DNA of 64,000 nt from Notospermus geniculatus (GCA_002633025.1 NMRB01000149.1:140515-204514), one strand, 5' to 3'; positions 24,001 to 39,000 are shown, counted from the stretch's first letter. The notes: generated from the letters alone by a model not told the origin. Made by a program: numbers and translations.

Positions 24001-27000
24001 AAAGAATGCTTCTCTACTTTTGCATAAGTCATTCGCACATCTAGATACTACAAATCCTTGCTTCCTCCTGGCAAAACTCAGCCCAACTGAAACCCTCCAG
24101 AATATTCGCACCGCCAATCTTTGCTTAGAGGTATACCACTCAGCTCCATTGTGTTCATGCTCTTTGGGTAACCTTAAGCTCCATTCCCTCATGGAAGTGC
24201 AGCCCCTACTGCACATGCAGCCCCTACTGCAATGGTACTGCTGAGACTTGTGTTTTTGGGAAACGAGACTGCAATGGGACTGCAGCAGGAATGGGGACTG
24301 CAATAGTACTGCACAGTGGGACTGCAATAGCGCTGCAGCAGGTATAGGGACTGCAATGGGACTGCATAAAGGGACTGCAATAGGACTGCATTTAATGAGG
24401 GGACTGCAGTAGTACTGCCCAATTAGAGGTAGCTCCTGAGGGACTGTAATAGCACTGCATAATGGGACTGCAATGGGACTGCATGGACTTAAATAATATT
24501 TGCTGTTGTAATAGGGACTGCAACGGGACTGCTCGGACTTAACATTATTTCTTTGAATGTTTGGGGGACTGCAATGGGACTGCACATGATTGAGTAATCT
24601 TTATGGTCATGTGACCTGTTTGAAAACATTTTGGAGCCAAGCGGCCATCTTGGAAATGTGGTTTTCCTTTGGTGGAGTTATTACTGTTTCTTTCTGGGCC
24701 ATCTTGGTCAAATGGTGGTTCAATGTGTTGCCTTTAGTCAAGTACATGAAGTAGGAGCCAATGTGGGAGGTGGGACAATAATTTTTTGTAAGTTTTCATT
24801 TTTCAACCTTTCCATTGCACCCTTTATCCAATTCAAAATATCACCTGTTCCAAGCATGCACTGTCCATCATGTCGATAGTGCTGGTGCCTTCACCGGTTT
24901 TTAAAATTCACCTTCAATGATTTTCTATCAATTTTATGGTGAATTCGCAAGTTTCGTAGAGGTTTCTACAGTTGATGCTCTGAGCAGAATTTGTGATATA
25001 CCGGTATATCATAATTATCAACTTGATCAGTGCACTTCAAGGATAAACCCAGTTACAATTCTAAGTTTTCCAACCAAAAATATTCTGTGTGCAGACTCAA
25101 GAGTGTATGTATGTATTGCAGCATTCCAGTATATGCGCAAGTGTGCTGGCCAACTGGGACTGCATTAGTACTGCTGGGAGGGACTGCAACAGTACTGCAG
25201 GGGGACTGCAATGGGACTGCTGGGAGGGACTGCAACAGCACTGCAGGGGGACTGCAATGGGACTGCTGGGAGGGACTGCAACAGCACTGCAGGGGGACTG
25301 CAATGGGACTGCTGAGAGGGACTGCGTAGCTCATTTAAATAATTCAAGGGCTATCTCTTAGTACAGGGTTCATGCATGGGTGCAGTGCGGACTGCGCTGC
25401 AGTCCCATGGGACTGCAATAGAGCTGCAGATGGTACTGCAATAGTACTGCAACAGGACTGCATTCTGGAACTGCAAAGGGACTGCAATGGGACTGTAATG
25501 GGACTGCCTTTCCATGAGGGTTGACATCCCAAGGTAGTCAGTGGTTCTTCATGCTCACTCCCTTCATCATTCAAACAAACTTGTGTGACGTAGGGAGCAA
25601 GTGCTGACCTCAGGATGCTCCATTGAGCAAGACTTCATGTAGTATTTAGTAATGCCAAATAGGTGTCTCTTTTGAAATCCCTATGAGGCACTGGGGCAGT
25701 TAGTGGCTTTTCCTTCAGTTGTTTCAGATATAGTTAATAGCCTACCCATGGTATCTTTTGCAATTCCCTGTAGGCATTCAAATAGGCTCTTCTTCTTCAC
25801 TCATCTGTATATATCTCATCAATTTTCCAATCCACAGAGCTTGAATTTGAAAAACTGGCAAACTTTGACGAGCCAGTGACCAACGACATGCCTATTTCCT
25901 CTGTCAATGCCACCTCTGACAAACAGTGGCAGCTCCGGCGAGAATCAGCTACCCGTGGTAATTTTTTTTGGTCATTAACATGCAAGACCTTTCTAGCTTC
26001 ATAGTAATACCACTGATTTTGTGCATTGCTTCAGTCTCAGCTCAGAATGACCCTGTTTTGTCTGTCTGTGTTATAACGATAACGGATGTCAAAGGAAAAA
26101 GACTGTTTTCTCAATAACCTTTGGCCTTCCAGCTTCCCAAGGAAGTGCCATCAGTGTAAGCTCAAGCTGGTTGATAAAATTTTTTCTGAGTTTTGTCAAT
26201 TTGAGCTGAGAAAAGCACATCACAGTGAACTAGCACCAACTTGTATAGCACCTGGCTCAACATCTCATCCCCTTAGCTTTACATTCCTTAGATCCGATGT
26301 AGATCTTATTGTCCAACTTAGACCATCCGCAGAATACATGTATCTCAATGTTGTCTTACAATGTCTTGTATGAACTTGTGCTTCATTTTGGAGCTTCAGT
26401 ATCATACCATGATTCCCTTTGGTGAATCAAGTGTATTGTTGTTGTCTTATAAAGTTCATTGTTGGACTTCAATTCCTCTGTCTAGAAATCCCACATACCA
26501 ACATGAAGTGATTCACAGATGTGAATCTGGATGCCTGATATAATTCACTTGTGTTTCCTCTGCCGCTAATGTCAACTAAAATTCACTTCTGTGAATCTGA
26601 GTGATTCAGTGAATCTCACTTGAGTTGCCCGAACTTCAGTGCTTTCTGGATTTTCAGTGTTCTGTTAGTCTCATAGCATGACTTGTTGATGAGTGTAAAA
26701 TCTGTGTGCTACCTTGTCTTTCAGCAGTAGTTAAGCTGGATGTTTGTATGTTGTCTTGTAGCATGATTAGATAGTGTGATGATCTAAGTGCATTTTGCTG
26801 TCTTGCAGGTTTCAGTGTATGGCAAAACTTGCTTAATACTTATGGACAAAGCTGGGACACAGCTCCCCATGGAGTCACTCTTCAAGATGCCTGTTTGAGA
26901 ATTGCATCTTGATTTAGATAGCACATTGCCGCAGAATTTTGTCAAAAATGATCCAACCTGATGTGCCTTCCTCAAGATATCTCAAAGAATTCATCCTGGA

Positions 27001-30000
27001 AGTACAACTCTTTCTTTTTGGTGATGGAGTTCAACTTTGTTGGGACTACTTTCTCCAAATCCAGTGTGAACAAACTGTTGACCCGTATCACTTTATTTAC
27101 AGAATGGTTTGAGATTTTCAGCAGGCGTACCAGCACTGCTGGCTGGACTGGTAAAATCACAGTAGTTCCTGTCCATAGAATCCTGTCCGACACTTGAATA
27201 TAGACTTAAATAGTGGTGAATTGACCTTCAAGGGGCTTGAATTCTTTCATTCCCTTCAGGACACACAGGGAGGGCCTTCACACGATAGGGAGTTTTCGCA
27301 AAGCCCCCCGAATCACCGACGTGAACGTCTATCCTATTGTTCTATGCTTTCTTCGTGGCATCGAACAATGGGATTGGCGTTTGCGTTGGCGTTTCGGGGA
27401 CTTTGCGAAAACTCCCTAATGTTTCATGCTTTGTTGAGGCATTCACTCCCCCCGAATGCTCCCCTCTTCCTGTCTTTGAAGCCTGTAGCCTTGATAACCA
27501 GATTGTCTTAAAGAGAATGAATTACTTCAAGTCCTTGTAGGTTAGTGGGTTTCTGCCTTTCATAGAAGGTGTGCAGAATTACCGGTAGCACTCTGTGAAT
27601 TTTCCATGTTCAACCATATACATTCTCTTGGTCTGTAGATATCACGAAAGATAGGATAAAAGAGTTTAGAGTAGTGTGTCTTGTATAACAATACATCTTC
27701 ATATTGCCCAGTATCATAACCCCAAGGTGACAAAGTCCATGTTTGACTTCTGAAATAGTGAAATACAACAACCCACTCTGTAGGCTAGATGTGCACGTAG
27801 AAATTGGTGGCTGGGCGAAGAGGGACGAGGTAATACATACCGGTATGGTAACTACAGTATAACTCTCCAAGTTTTGCACCATGCAACTGAACTTAGTGCA
27901 ATGAACCTTCCTATAAGGTGCACCTTCTCAAGATAGGAATCATGAAAAATATATCATCCATTTCCGGTTAGCTTCCTCCACACTGTTTACAAACATTGAA
28001 TGTTGTTGTTTCCCAGCCAAAATACCCACTGGATATCAGCAACATCATTAGTGCCATTGATATCGTCTTATAGTTTGCTTTTAATGCTGTATGCTGCACA
28101 GGTCTGTGCAAGATTCACTTGATGGTGAATTTACCATTAAAATTGCTGCAGGCAGACGCCAATGTTGTTCATCACTCCTTCCGTCTGCTCTGCTCTGCCT
28201 TGGGTTATGGTACATGTACAGAATTAGCAGCAACAGTCCTACATCTGGTAAAAATCAAACTTCATATGGCGCTGTACTACTAAAAAAGCACCCAAAGCAC
28301 ACTTCCTACAACCATACATTACAACCAATTCAACTGGCTCGTATATTACAGTTAATGTTGTGAATGCTCTATCACCTCTGGCTCATGAACCAAGCAATGA
28401 AGTCCAACTTGGTAAAGTTTGATCCAACTCACCTGTTGAGAAAATTATGCCAGGTGTGAACATTACTTGTACCACTCCTTCTGCATGTCAGCTTGATGTG
28501 GTACAAGTGTTCAGGTTCAAGAACCAGATATTTACTTCAACATGATGCTGGCTGTTACAGATTTGTCCAGCATCATCCAGTGCATCATCATCATCATCAT
28601 CCATTCTGAAGTTCAAGATGTTCAGTTTAACTTCACCTTTCAGCCACTTTTCACAGTTTCACCAATGTTCATTCATTCTTTAACTTTCTGGCATCCTTTG
28701 CCTTCAGTTGACACATGTATCATGTCACAAACTTCATTCTCAGAAAAAAGGTGCTTCAGACTTTGCTCTTTGATCTTCTTTGAGACCAATAGAATAGGTC
28801 ACCACACATCTCACAGTCATACCTTCAGAGGCTTCTTATTCACATTTCAGACCTTCACTTTGGGATGTTCTTAGGTTGATGTAGGCTATACTTGACTTCG
28901 TTTTCACCAATTACACCTCTCCAACATGACAGGATTTGTAGAAATGTGTCCATAGCAGCAGATACAAAGTCTGTCTTGTCCTTGCTGGTTCATATTTGTG
29001 ACTGCTCTTCCTACTCATTGCTGTAGAAAGCATTGCTTCAAAATCAAAGCTTGTAGTGTGGTTGCTAATAGTTGCATTGGCTTCATTCCTGTTGTAACAA
29101 GTCACGTCCCTGCTCAAGTCCATGTAAGTTCCCATCTTTGTAATGGTACCTTGGGGGGGGGGGGGGTTACACCTGCTGAAGTTGGTGAAAAAGTCTTTGC
29201 TGAAGTTTAGGTTCATTGACAACAGGTCTGATCTCTCTGCATATAATCTTCTGCTCTCTGATCTGATGAGGTATGCCCAACTGATCATATTGATCCTAAA
29301 ACCCATCAGACATCTTTGCCAAATTATTCAGCATCATGTTGTCCTATTCACAATCGATTTGATATCTCTCCAAGGAAGCAATTACCTAGTCTCCTCTGTG
29401 GGGAATTGCTTGATCCTCTTGCAGCCAACATCTAATGCTGAATTACCATACTGATCCTTTAATGTATATGAAATTTATATATAGGAAGTTTCAAGTTAAG
29501 AAATTTGAATGACCTTTACTGCTTGACGGTGCAATTCACTTTGTATCAACACTCTCATGGATACCTACAATGTGTGCTATTTCGAAACTTTGAAGTTACT
29601 TCTTTGATATAGTGATACCCATGAACGGCAAGGACTCAATTCTTTTGGGGAGGTTCATCTGACAGATTTACCCTCAACTTCATTTTCCTGGACCATACTT
29701 TCTCATTTCTGGCATAACCATGAGCGATATTGGTAAAAGCTTTGTCAGTTAATGCAGAAGTTTTTAGAGATTTTGTGGATGTTACTAACACACGCATTGC
29801 ATCACAGCCTGCCGCTATCTCGAGTTCTAGGTTTTAATGCGTACTAACACCAGTTGCTGTTTGTAGTAACAAATACGTCCATCATAAATTTAGGTTTTGC
29901 CTTTGAAAATAACCTGTGTGGACTAACTACTGTGTTATTGTCTTGTACAGGAGATGGTTGCAAATCAGGCTAAGCCAACTACATGTAATCTTTACTGGGG

Positions 30001-33000
30001 TTGCTGGCCAGGTTCTTGTGCCTTGATGCACAATGGTGTATGTGCCCTTCTTTTGGCTCTTTTGATAACTGAAATCCCAGGTCAGTGAAAGGGTAGGCTA
30101 CTTTCATGTGTGTACATCCTCTGCTTGTTAATTGTGTAGTAACCTACTCAAAGCTTGACTTGGAGTCTGATGTAGTTACAATCCTGCCCTTCCCTCAGCA
30201 CTTACATGTACTTGGTGATGTGTACTGTCAGTGCAAGCAGAATGAAAGTAGGAAAGTGCAGAAATTGGCAATTGGCAACCATCTTCTGTGCCGATCCATG
30301 CAGCAATTGACTTTGGATTGTATGCCACAATCCGTGGTCGACAGGCTGCCCCATGTTTGTCATGTTACATATTCGTAGATGAGCAATCTTCAAGGGGAGC
30401 TAAAATGTTCATGAAAATGCAAGAGAAGGCAAGGGCACAGGAAGACGAAAGACCACAGAGCCCTATTCCAGAGTACGCACCATACCAACAAGGACAGCAA
30501 CATCAGCAGCAGCCTTCTAGTCCATGGCAGAGCCAGTCTTTTCATGCCACACAACACGGATCTCAGTCTCAGGAACCTCAGACAGTTAGGCAACGCCCTT
30601 CTAGTCCTTGGGGTAGCCAGGGATCTCAGTCACGGGAACCTCAGACTGTTAGGCAACGCCCTTCTAGTCCTTGGGATAGCCAGGGATCTTGGTCTCAGGA
30701 ACCTCAGACTGTTAGGCAACGACCGTCTAGTCCTTGGGGTAGCCAATCTTTCGATGGCCCACAGCATCGGCCTTCAAGTCCTTGGAGAAGTCAATCTCAT
30801 GATCAACAGAGACCTACAAGCCCAATGATAAACCAGTCAGTACCTCAGCAACAGCGTCCTAGTAGTCCTTGGAGAAGTCAGTCACATGAAAGTCAACAGA
30901 GACCTGCAAGCCCGATGGTAAATCAGTCAATACCTCAGCAACAGCGTCCAAGTAGTCCTTGGAGAAGTCAGTCACACGAAAGTCAACAGAGACCTGCAAG
31001 CCCGATGGTAAATCAGTCAATACCTCAGCAACAGCGTCCAAGTAGTCCTTGGAGAAGTCAGTCCTTCGAAGCACCTCAGACAGGTTCTCAGCATCAACAG
31101 CAACCACGTGCACCTAGTCCATGGCAGAAAGAGTCCAATGTTGCAAAACCACCTCACCAGAGACCTTTGAGTCCTTGGCAGAATCAAATGCAAGAAAATA
31201 AGGTGCAGACAACCGTGAATGTGACTGCTAAACCAACCGCACGAAGTTCTTCAGTCCCTGCAAGAGTGAGGAGTGCTCCGACGACGCCAAGAGGCCAGGC
31301 ACAACCACCTTCAGCGGTGGTTCCTCCAATGCCATCAGGGACACCCACCCCAGTGAACAGGGCCCCAACACCTCCTGCTGAGGAGGTAGAGGAAGAAGTA
31401 ATTGTGCCAGTCAAAGACAGAATCAGAACTTTCAGGAATATCGAGGCGTCACATTCGCCGACAAGATCACAACAAAAACCAATCATTGACTTTAAACCAA
31501 CTGCAAATATCACATCACAACCATCTACTCCAACTTGGAATGTCCGTTCACCGTCTCCAGTAGGTTCTTGGAACAAGCCCAGTAGCACCTCTGCTACCCC
31601 TTCAACACCCAGCGGAACTGGTACGTGGGGGAAGCCAACATCAACTTGGGAGCCCTCCAAACCTCCGTCTACTCCAACCTGGAGTAGCCAGACGTTACCA
31701 CACGATTTCAAACGGTCGGATTCTCTTCCTCCTTCGCTTGATCCAGTTCCTCTCAAAATGACATGGAAGAAACGTGAAGAGGAAAAGAATGAGAAGAACC
31801 TTGACCAGAAGGATGACGGGTGGAGGTCGGTGTCAAGAGATTTCTTGACCATGACAATACCAAGGAGCCCAAAAGGTAGATATCGTCATGAATTCATGTT
31901 TGTACTTATCATGTTTACGTCATGCATTTAGTGTGACTGTGGTAGGTTTTTGGGCCAGGCTGTAAGGGCGGTCGGTGTCCTTTGAACCTTCTGTCCTAAC
32001 ACGTCAGTTTGCTGTTGAAACAGTTTGTCGTGTAGGATCATGTGTCTGGTGTGCCCACATGGTTGTTGGGACATAAAATAGTGGTTGTTATCCTGTGAAT
32101 GTTCCGTGTTGTAAACAATTGCTTTTGAAGCAGATTTCACACTACCGGTAGATTCATATCAAACCAGGAGTGGTAATATTACAAGTCCTGATTATTTTAC
32201 TGGACTCCCCATATCAAAATGAATATTTTAGGATCTTCCATCCGTGACGTGAATATCTTGTTCTGCAGTGAAGCACGGCCGTAACAAGGCAAGCAATTAT
32301 CCTGAGTAAACGCAGAGTCAGATGATGAATGAGCTTGAATTAGATCTGGTTTATATAAAAATTGCTGCCATGGTGCTCTTTATTCTCCCCAGGTAGGAGA
32401 TGTCGTGTGTGCAGTTAATGAAGTAGATCAGTTTAATGCATTGAATTCCTCAGATTCTGACAGTTTGCAGTATTAAATGAGATCTTGAACTCATACAGTG
32501 TTTTCAGTTGGAAGATCAGTTGTACACCTTGCCAACAGGTGTCAGCAATGGTAAATGGTTTGTAATCAGCTTGTTATCAGAATCACAGTTGCTTTCTACA
32601 GTTGCCATAGGATCCCACTCCTGCTTCCCCTATACCTGCTTCAGCCAGTAAGCTAAGCAATAAGCCAGGCGAAGCTGCTGATGTAGATGGTCAGTAGGGC
32701 TTTTCCTTTCACCTCGTATCCCATCCCTACCGCAGCAGTTTCATTTGTTGAGATCCTAACTGCCATCCTTGGAAAGTTGACTTTCAAATTTTTCTGTGAT
32801 TTGGAAGTTTCGCCTCAGAGGGTCAGTACCAAACTTAGAGAATGAAAGAGTGTAGATGAGAAAGATATACTGTGGTCATCCTTTCTTGGGTTATCCATCT
32901 AAACATACCTTGAAAGAACTTGTTATCCAACATAGAGAACAAAAAACGACACACAAAATGATAGTAAAAGTAAAGTTGTCTCCAAATTTCGCATTCACTT

Positions 33001-36000
33001 CTGGGATCTCTACTAGAAAGTTCCTGAGGAAGACCCCGGTTGGGGTCGAAAATTTGCAAAATTCAGAGATGACTTTACATTTGCTATCCTTGAAATGACT
33101 TGACGCAAAACCAGTTGACCTGGGAATCAAAACAACCAGTACGCTAGTGGGTGCAATCTTTCCTTTATCGTGACACTGATCAATCAGTATAGTACTACCA
33201 CAAAGGAGTGTTTGTTGCACGTGGTGTTCCATTGTTGAGAGCACGAGGAGGACTCTTTAAGTGGTAGTGTTTTTTGATAGGACGTCCTATCTATTTGTGC
33301 GATAACTATTTGTGCACCACGTGGGATGTCTACTTTATAGAACAGTTATCATTGTGCGAGATGGTTCTGAATACAAGAGTTCAATACGGGGATTCTTCTG
33401 TGGTGGTCACAGTGTTGTCTGATGACCATCTCCAGCATTGATGGAATATTGAACGTTTGTTTAGTTGTTGACTTGCAGTTTGATAATTTGGCTTGATGAA
33501 CTTTATCTTATGGATGCTATTGTGATTGTTTTTGGTGCTTGTTGACATAAGGTAGGTTGACATGCAGAGGACTTCTAATGACTTTAGGGATTACCATACG
33601 CTTTAAAATTTGATCCCCTGCTCCCAAATCTCCTTATTTTCTGTGGCGTTTTAAGTCTATGAAAATATGTACTGGTACATTACTTCATGAATGTTGTCGT
33701 TATTTTATTGGCATTGCTCCAGTCGGGCACCAGGGTTATAACATAACACTGCTGAACTTCTGGAGGACAAAATAATACTTGATTTGGATTGAGTTTTTCG
33801 TTACATGAATATATTTGGCTTGCTTGTAAGTGTTTCATGTATGAACCCTCAAACCTTATCGGTTGAGGTCAGTTTGATGGAGGGCAAGCAAGCCTAGCCT
33901 ATAATTTAGAACCCTTTCACTGTCAACTGTGTTATCGATATCTGATGCTTCTACTGTTGCTAAAATTTGTCAGCTGTTGTTTGTCTTACAATCAACCTGA
34001 GAGGCGTGATCAAGATCTCAAAACCTGGAGGACTGGGTGAGTCTGATGTGATTTCTCTGGTATGTGGTCCCTGCAATGGATCTTCTGTATCAAAGTCAGG
34101 GGGGTTGCTGATGACAGATACCAAAATGAATAAAGACCATGCAGTTCGGGTGGGAACTTTGGTGAGGTGGTTGCCTGATGAGGCATATCTGAAGTCTGGT
34201 TCCACTGTACCGTCTTCCTTGTGAGTTGTGCTATCTCATCCCAGGGGCCAACTCTACTCTCTCAGCGCAGTATTAAAGCATAGAGACACCAAGGTAGGGG
34301 GAACACGTTCCAACAAAACCTGCGACTATTTGTATGAATTTCCCTATGCTCCGAGCAATTTTCATTAAAAATCTTTTCATCAAATGGATATTTCTACATA
34401 GGCTGTTTCATTCAATGGTCTGCCCTACTTTCTCATCTCATAAACCACATTTTGCCATACGGAAATATTTTACCTTGGGGGGTATGTGTTGTATCGGTTG
34501 TAATGATGTTGTTATATGTTTTTTCTTGCGGTATTGCATTCTACATCGGTTGTCAGTCATCATTCCTGTTTTCAATTGGTTCAATCAATACACATTCTGT
34601 ATGGAATACCAGTAGATGTTAATCGATATCAGAGATCATTGTAAGTACCTTGGGATGCCAGGCAGATGAAGTTGATAACAGCTGCAAGAACAAATATAAG
34701 TAGGCCTACTTCAGGATTGTAACTCATACTGGGATTCTTGTATTTTGTATAGAGAGAGCACATGATATGTTGAATATTGAATCAATAGTGGAATCAATGT
34801 CAGATATGATATTATTGGATCTGTAGACAGTATTGGGTGACGTGAAGAAATGCAGGAGGAAACCAGAGTAAATTATTGAAAGTTTGTTTAACTTCCGAAG
34901 TGTTTGTTGAAGGCCATGGAAATGGTTTGCAAATATTAGCCATTTAAACATGAAATTCCTTATGTTCCAAAAAACTTTTCAATGCATTTTGAGATCTCTG
35001 TTCTGCTGGTAAAATAAGGTAGTACTCCTTTGGGCAATGGCTAATACTTTATCCAAACTATCCAATGAATTAAAAATGGAATGCGGTTTAATATCCATCC
35101 ACTCAAGTCCAGGCATAGTTGTCCCCTTGGTGTAGTTTTGCTTTCCCTCTCTTGGGGACCCTTCATGTAATTACAACTGATAATATGATAGATGGCTCAT
35201 TAACGATTATTCATAGCAGTCATAACAATCCATTGTGGATGTTTTTACGGGCGACATTTGTACGTTCAGCACATGTGGATATAGGAGTTATTTCATCCTC
35301 GTGAGATAGATAATGTCATCTGCGCCAGGAGATTACACACACTGGGTGTTGCAATGTTTATTGCGTTGTCAGGAATTGTGGGATGAAAATCATCATTCCT
35401 AACGATTCATACCCTACTCCAGTAGCCAGTTTATGGCTGCTTCATCTTCATACCATTGATGCTGAGCAGTTATTGGACCATTTAGAAGCAACTTAGGCAG
35501 ATGCTGCATCCCTTCTAGTTCCCAGGCTGGAACAGGGTGACACGTTCCTTCAGTGACTAGATCGACTTCATGCATGCTGACCCCTAGTAGTTCCTATGCT
35601 GGGACAGGGTGACAGGTCCCTAAGGTGACTTGATCGGCTAAGCTCCTCATAAGCTGGTGTTACTCGTGTCAGAATTAGAGTCTTGCTAACATCTGAATTT
35701 TGATGGTAGCGTTGTGTTGAAAGTCTGGGTAGCATCCAAATCGATAGAGGATTATCTTGAATACTGAGGGTGAGGACTCCCTTGAACATATGGGAGGGTA
35801 AGGTTCTGTACGCTCGTTGGATGCTCCTGTTTGGATTGTATCATCGATGAAAACATTGGATCTTATCTTTGATTTCAACTCCTGTATGACTGCTTTGTGT
35901 CATCAAATTCAGTGAATAATAGTTCCATCATTCAGTTCTTTTTGTGTGAAATAGACAAAATACTTTACTCTCAGACACAGGAATACTAGTGCTCTATGAC

Positions 36001-39000
36001 AGTTGAAGGTTTGTTGTGAGTTGAACCTTTGCATTTTAGTATACCGGTACTTTTGTAAACTGTACTCATGACCAGGGTCCAGAGTGCAAAGAAAATCAGT
36101 GACATTCTTCAGTTTGGAACCTGGAAGTAGATCCGTTCCACCTCTGTCATTTAGGAGAATTCCATCCCAAACAGAAGATTGCATGGAATGACGTGAAAAA
36201 CTGACCAGTTTCTGTCAATTTTCCAGTTGAAAGCCGCCTCCAGAACGGTGATGAGATCAAAGCCAGTGAAGCTCCAAGTTTGAAAGCTAGTCAAAGTTCT
36301 CCCATCGCAGCACCGCGGGCAAACATTTCGGACACAAAGCAAGGTAGGTGTGGGTACACACCCAAATACAGTCCCCTTTACCTCTGCCGCTGTATGATCA
36401 GTGTTTATTTGCTGTTTAAAAAGCTTGAGAAATTTGGCCCTTTGGGCCGTATTCGTAAAGCGGTTCTATCGTTAGAACCGTCTTAGGCCGCTTCCAAGTA
36501 CAGTGGTTGACCATACTTGGAACCGGCCTAAGACAGTTCTAATTTGATAGAACCGCTTTATGAATACGACCCTTTGTGTCCAAAGTGAAAATAGGGAATG
36601 TACCGGTTGGTCAACCCCTGTTGTTCCAATGACCATAGCTGAACCCTCGGCTTACTGCCCCTTTGGTCACACTCGGATCAATATCACGTTACATCTTATT
36701 AGAGTGTTCTTGTTAAATATGGATAATCTGTTTGCCCACAGATTGGGAAAGACCCTTTGGGGTATCAACGTTTAGTAGAAAAGGGAGTACAGTGAGGAAC
36801 AGTAGGACAGGCAGCAGTAGATGTCATACTTGAATATCATGCTTGAATTTTTGAATGAGATGAGTTGAGAATCTTCCAAATGTGAGCTGGGGATGGTTAT
36901 GAGGAGGTTGATGCTGATTGTGTTACCATTTCAGGTGTTTGGACTCCTGGCCAGCCGCCTCCAGATTTATCCAACGACCTTGAAGAACGGCGGAAGGAAA
37001 AAGAACGCGATGAAGAACAAATTAATGACATAAAAAGTGTTAACAAGATTTGGACTCCCTCTGGAACATTACCAAAAGATTTCCGTTCTGTGAAGTTGGA
37101 GATAACGGAAAAGAAGACAGAGCCACAGTCGGTAAAATTTGAATCTATTGCACCTCGGGAGTCACCGAAAGTTGAAACACTTCCACCGAGAGAACCTCCA
37201 GCAGCACAAACGTCAATCAAAGCTAGTTCACTACCAGAGGTTGGTATTCATATCATATGTAGGCCTAGTTAGGTGCTTTCTATCATTCAGCATTGATTTG
37301 TCATTTGTGAATTTCATGTGGATATTTGGTGCGGTCAGAAAATAAGTGCAAAAAAGAAGGGACTTGGCAACACTTGTAAGTTGTAGTATCCAGAGACTGT
37401 TCTATTGCACATTTGCTGTATCTATGTACAGAGATGTTGAGAAAGTTCACTTTTTAAGTGGCTTCACTTCTTTGCCAACAGTTCGTGGAAGTAGCTGGCA
37501 TTAAGTACTGGAGAGAGGTCAGTTACAATGTGAGGGGTGCAAGTGGGGAAAAGTTCTCAAATATCAAAAACGAGATAGGAGGCTGGCAGGTGTGAGCGTG
37601 TCATTATCTTCGGTTGTGTCTTTTGATTTCATTGGAGATGTGCAGTTTGTGACCATCAACCAGTGTTCCCTACATGTAGCATTAGGTATCGGAATTTTTT
37701 GTACGGTGATGAAATTTGCCAACAGCATCATGTTGTTATCATCAGATCTCATAAACAAGTTGCATGTAGAATCTATCAACTCTACCATTCAACCTACAAA
37801 ATACATGAGAATCCTCACAATTTCTATACCTGTCTCTTGCCTGTTGAGTTTGAAAACGTGAGAACTTTCCCCCATTTGGACCTTCTCATACTGCATGTTG
37901 TGTAAACCCAGGATTTTCTGGAGATGTATGCGTAATATCAGTTGAGTTCATTTTTGTTGTCACCCCTTTTGTTTCCCTAAAACTTGTGTTGTAGATGATT
38001 ATACTATGTATCGATGGATGGTCTGAAATTCTGTATGTAGTTTTAACCTGTTTTCTATCCTGTGTGTACTTGTGTGACAGTACTGAGGAAGGTGCAATTT
38101 GTCTGATGATTCCTATGCCATAAACACTTACCGTACGATTAGTTGACAACTCAAGTTGAGATCATAGGAAATGGGGCCTACTGTCCCTTGCAGAGTTGTT
38201 TTCCTGTATGGATTCAGATGCATTTGTATGGACCTGGAGCTCTGCTTGTAATAGAGCTCTTGCTTTTGAATCAACTACAGTGTTGGACACCTTTAGTTTG
38301 AAGCAAACCTCTGAGGCAGGTCAAACTGTCGCACACCTGTCTGCCTCCAAGGGCTTTGAATTTCACTGATCCCTGAAGCACCTGGCGATTGTCAAGTGAG
38401 TGCTGCCTGTAGTGGCGGAATCATCAAGTTATTCTTAATCATCATCAGGTTGATTCGAGTTTGATATAACTAAAGTTAGAGTGACAAAAATGTACCTGTT
38501 TTCTGTCCCTAACTCTGTCATTGGTCAGTTTTGTCGTAACCATGGTAATTGATCTGATAACCTCTCATGTACGTGATTTAATCAGCTTGCGTTCATGGAA
38601 TGGCATGGAAAGGTTAGTTTTCAAATTTTCTTCCAAATGAGCAAATGTTGTGCCATTTTGCATGAATGATCAGTGAAGAATGATCAATATTCTTCTGATT
38701 TCCTCATTTCAGACTTCTGTTTTACTCAAAAATAACTTATTAGCAGCAACTTTCATGTTTACCATTAATATACCTGTACATTGTAAATGTTATCAAAGCA
38801 GAATTCAAAAGTCATCCTTCTAGCCCATTATCTGCGTGACTCTGAATCGCTGTGTAGTTTTAATGTATTCTTTGCATGTCTTTTATCCCCGTTTTGTTCA
38901 CAACCTCAATTTGTCGTTTTCCTGCAGGTGTCTTGTTATTTGTTTTGACTATTTGTTTTATAGCCACGGAGGAGTCATGCATGCATCACCATGGAAACAT

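Larger units (their letters stand above)
22005..25837 (+). other. intron with GGGACTGCA minisatellites
   Basis: 3.8 kb. The main content is three arrays of GGGACTGCAATG-type units. A possible 30-nt cassette at 23492-23521 (phase 1-1) is too short to support. Confidence 0.5.
25958..30378 (+). other. intron
   Basis: 4.4 kb. It contains a possible alternative terminal exon (26809), a fold-back (27284) and a 14-base poly-G run at 29153-29166. A segment at 28103-28212 is open in phase 1 but has weak splice sites. Confidence 0.45.

Noticed and set aside
23956-24585. Minus-strand ORF of 209 codons with CSPIAVPL repeats
   Set aside because: Product of the GGGACTGCA minisatellite; overlapping frames give the same repetitive peptide.
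31184-31852. Minus-strand ORF of 222 codons
   Set aside because: Antisense shadow of the large SSPW exon.
33967-34224. 85-codon plus-strand ORF with a long antisense ORF
   Set aside because: Both strands equally open; may be a repeat fragment; no phase fit to the neighbouring exons.
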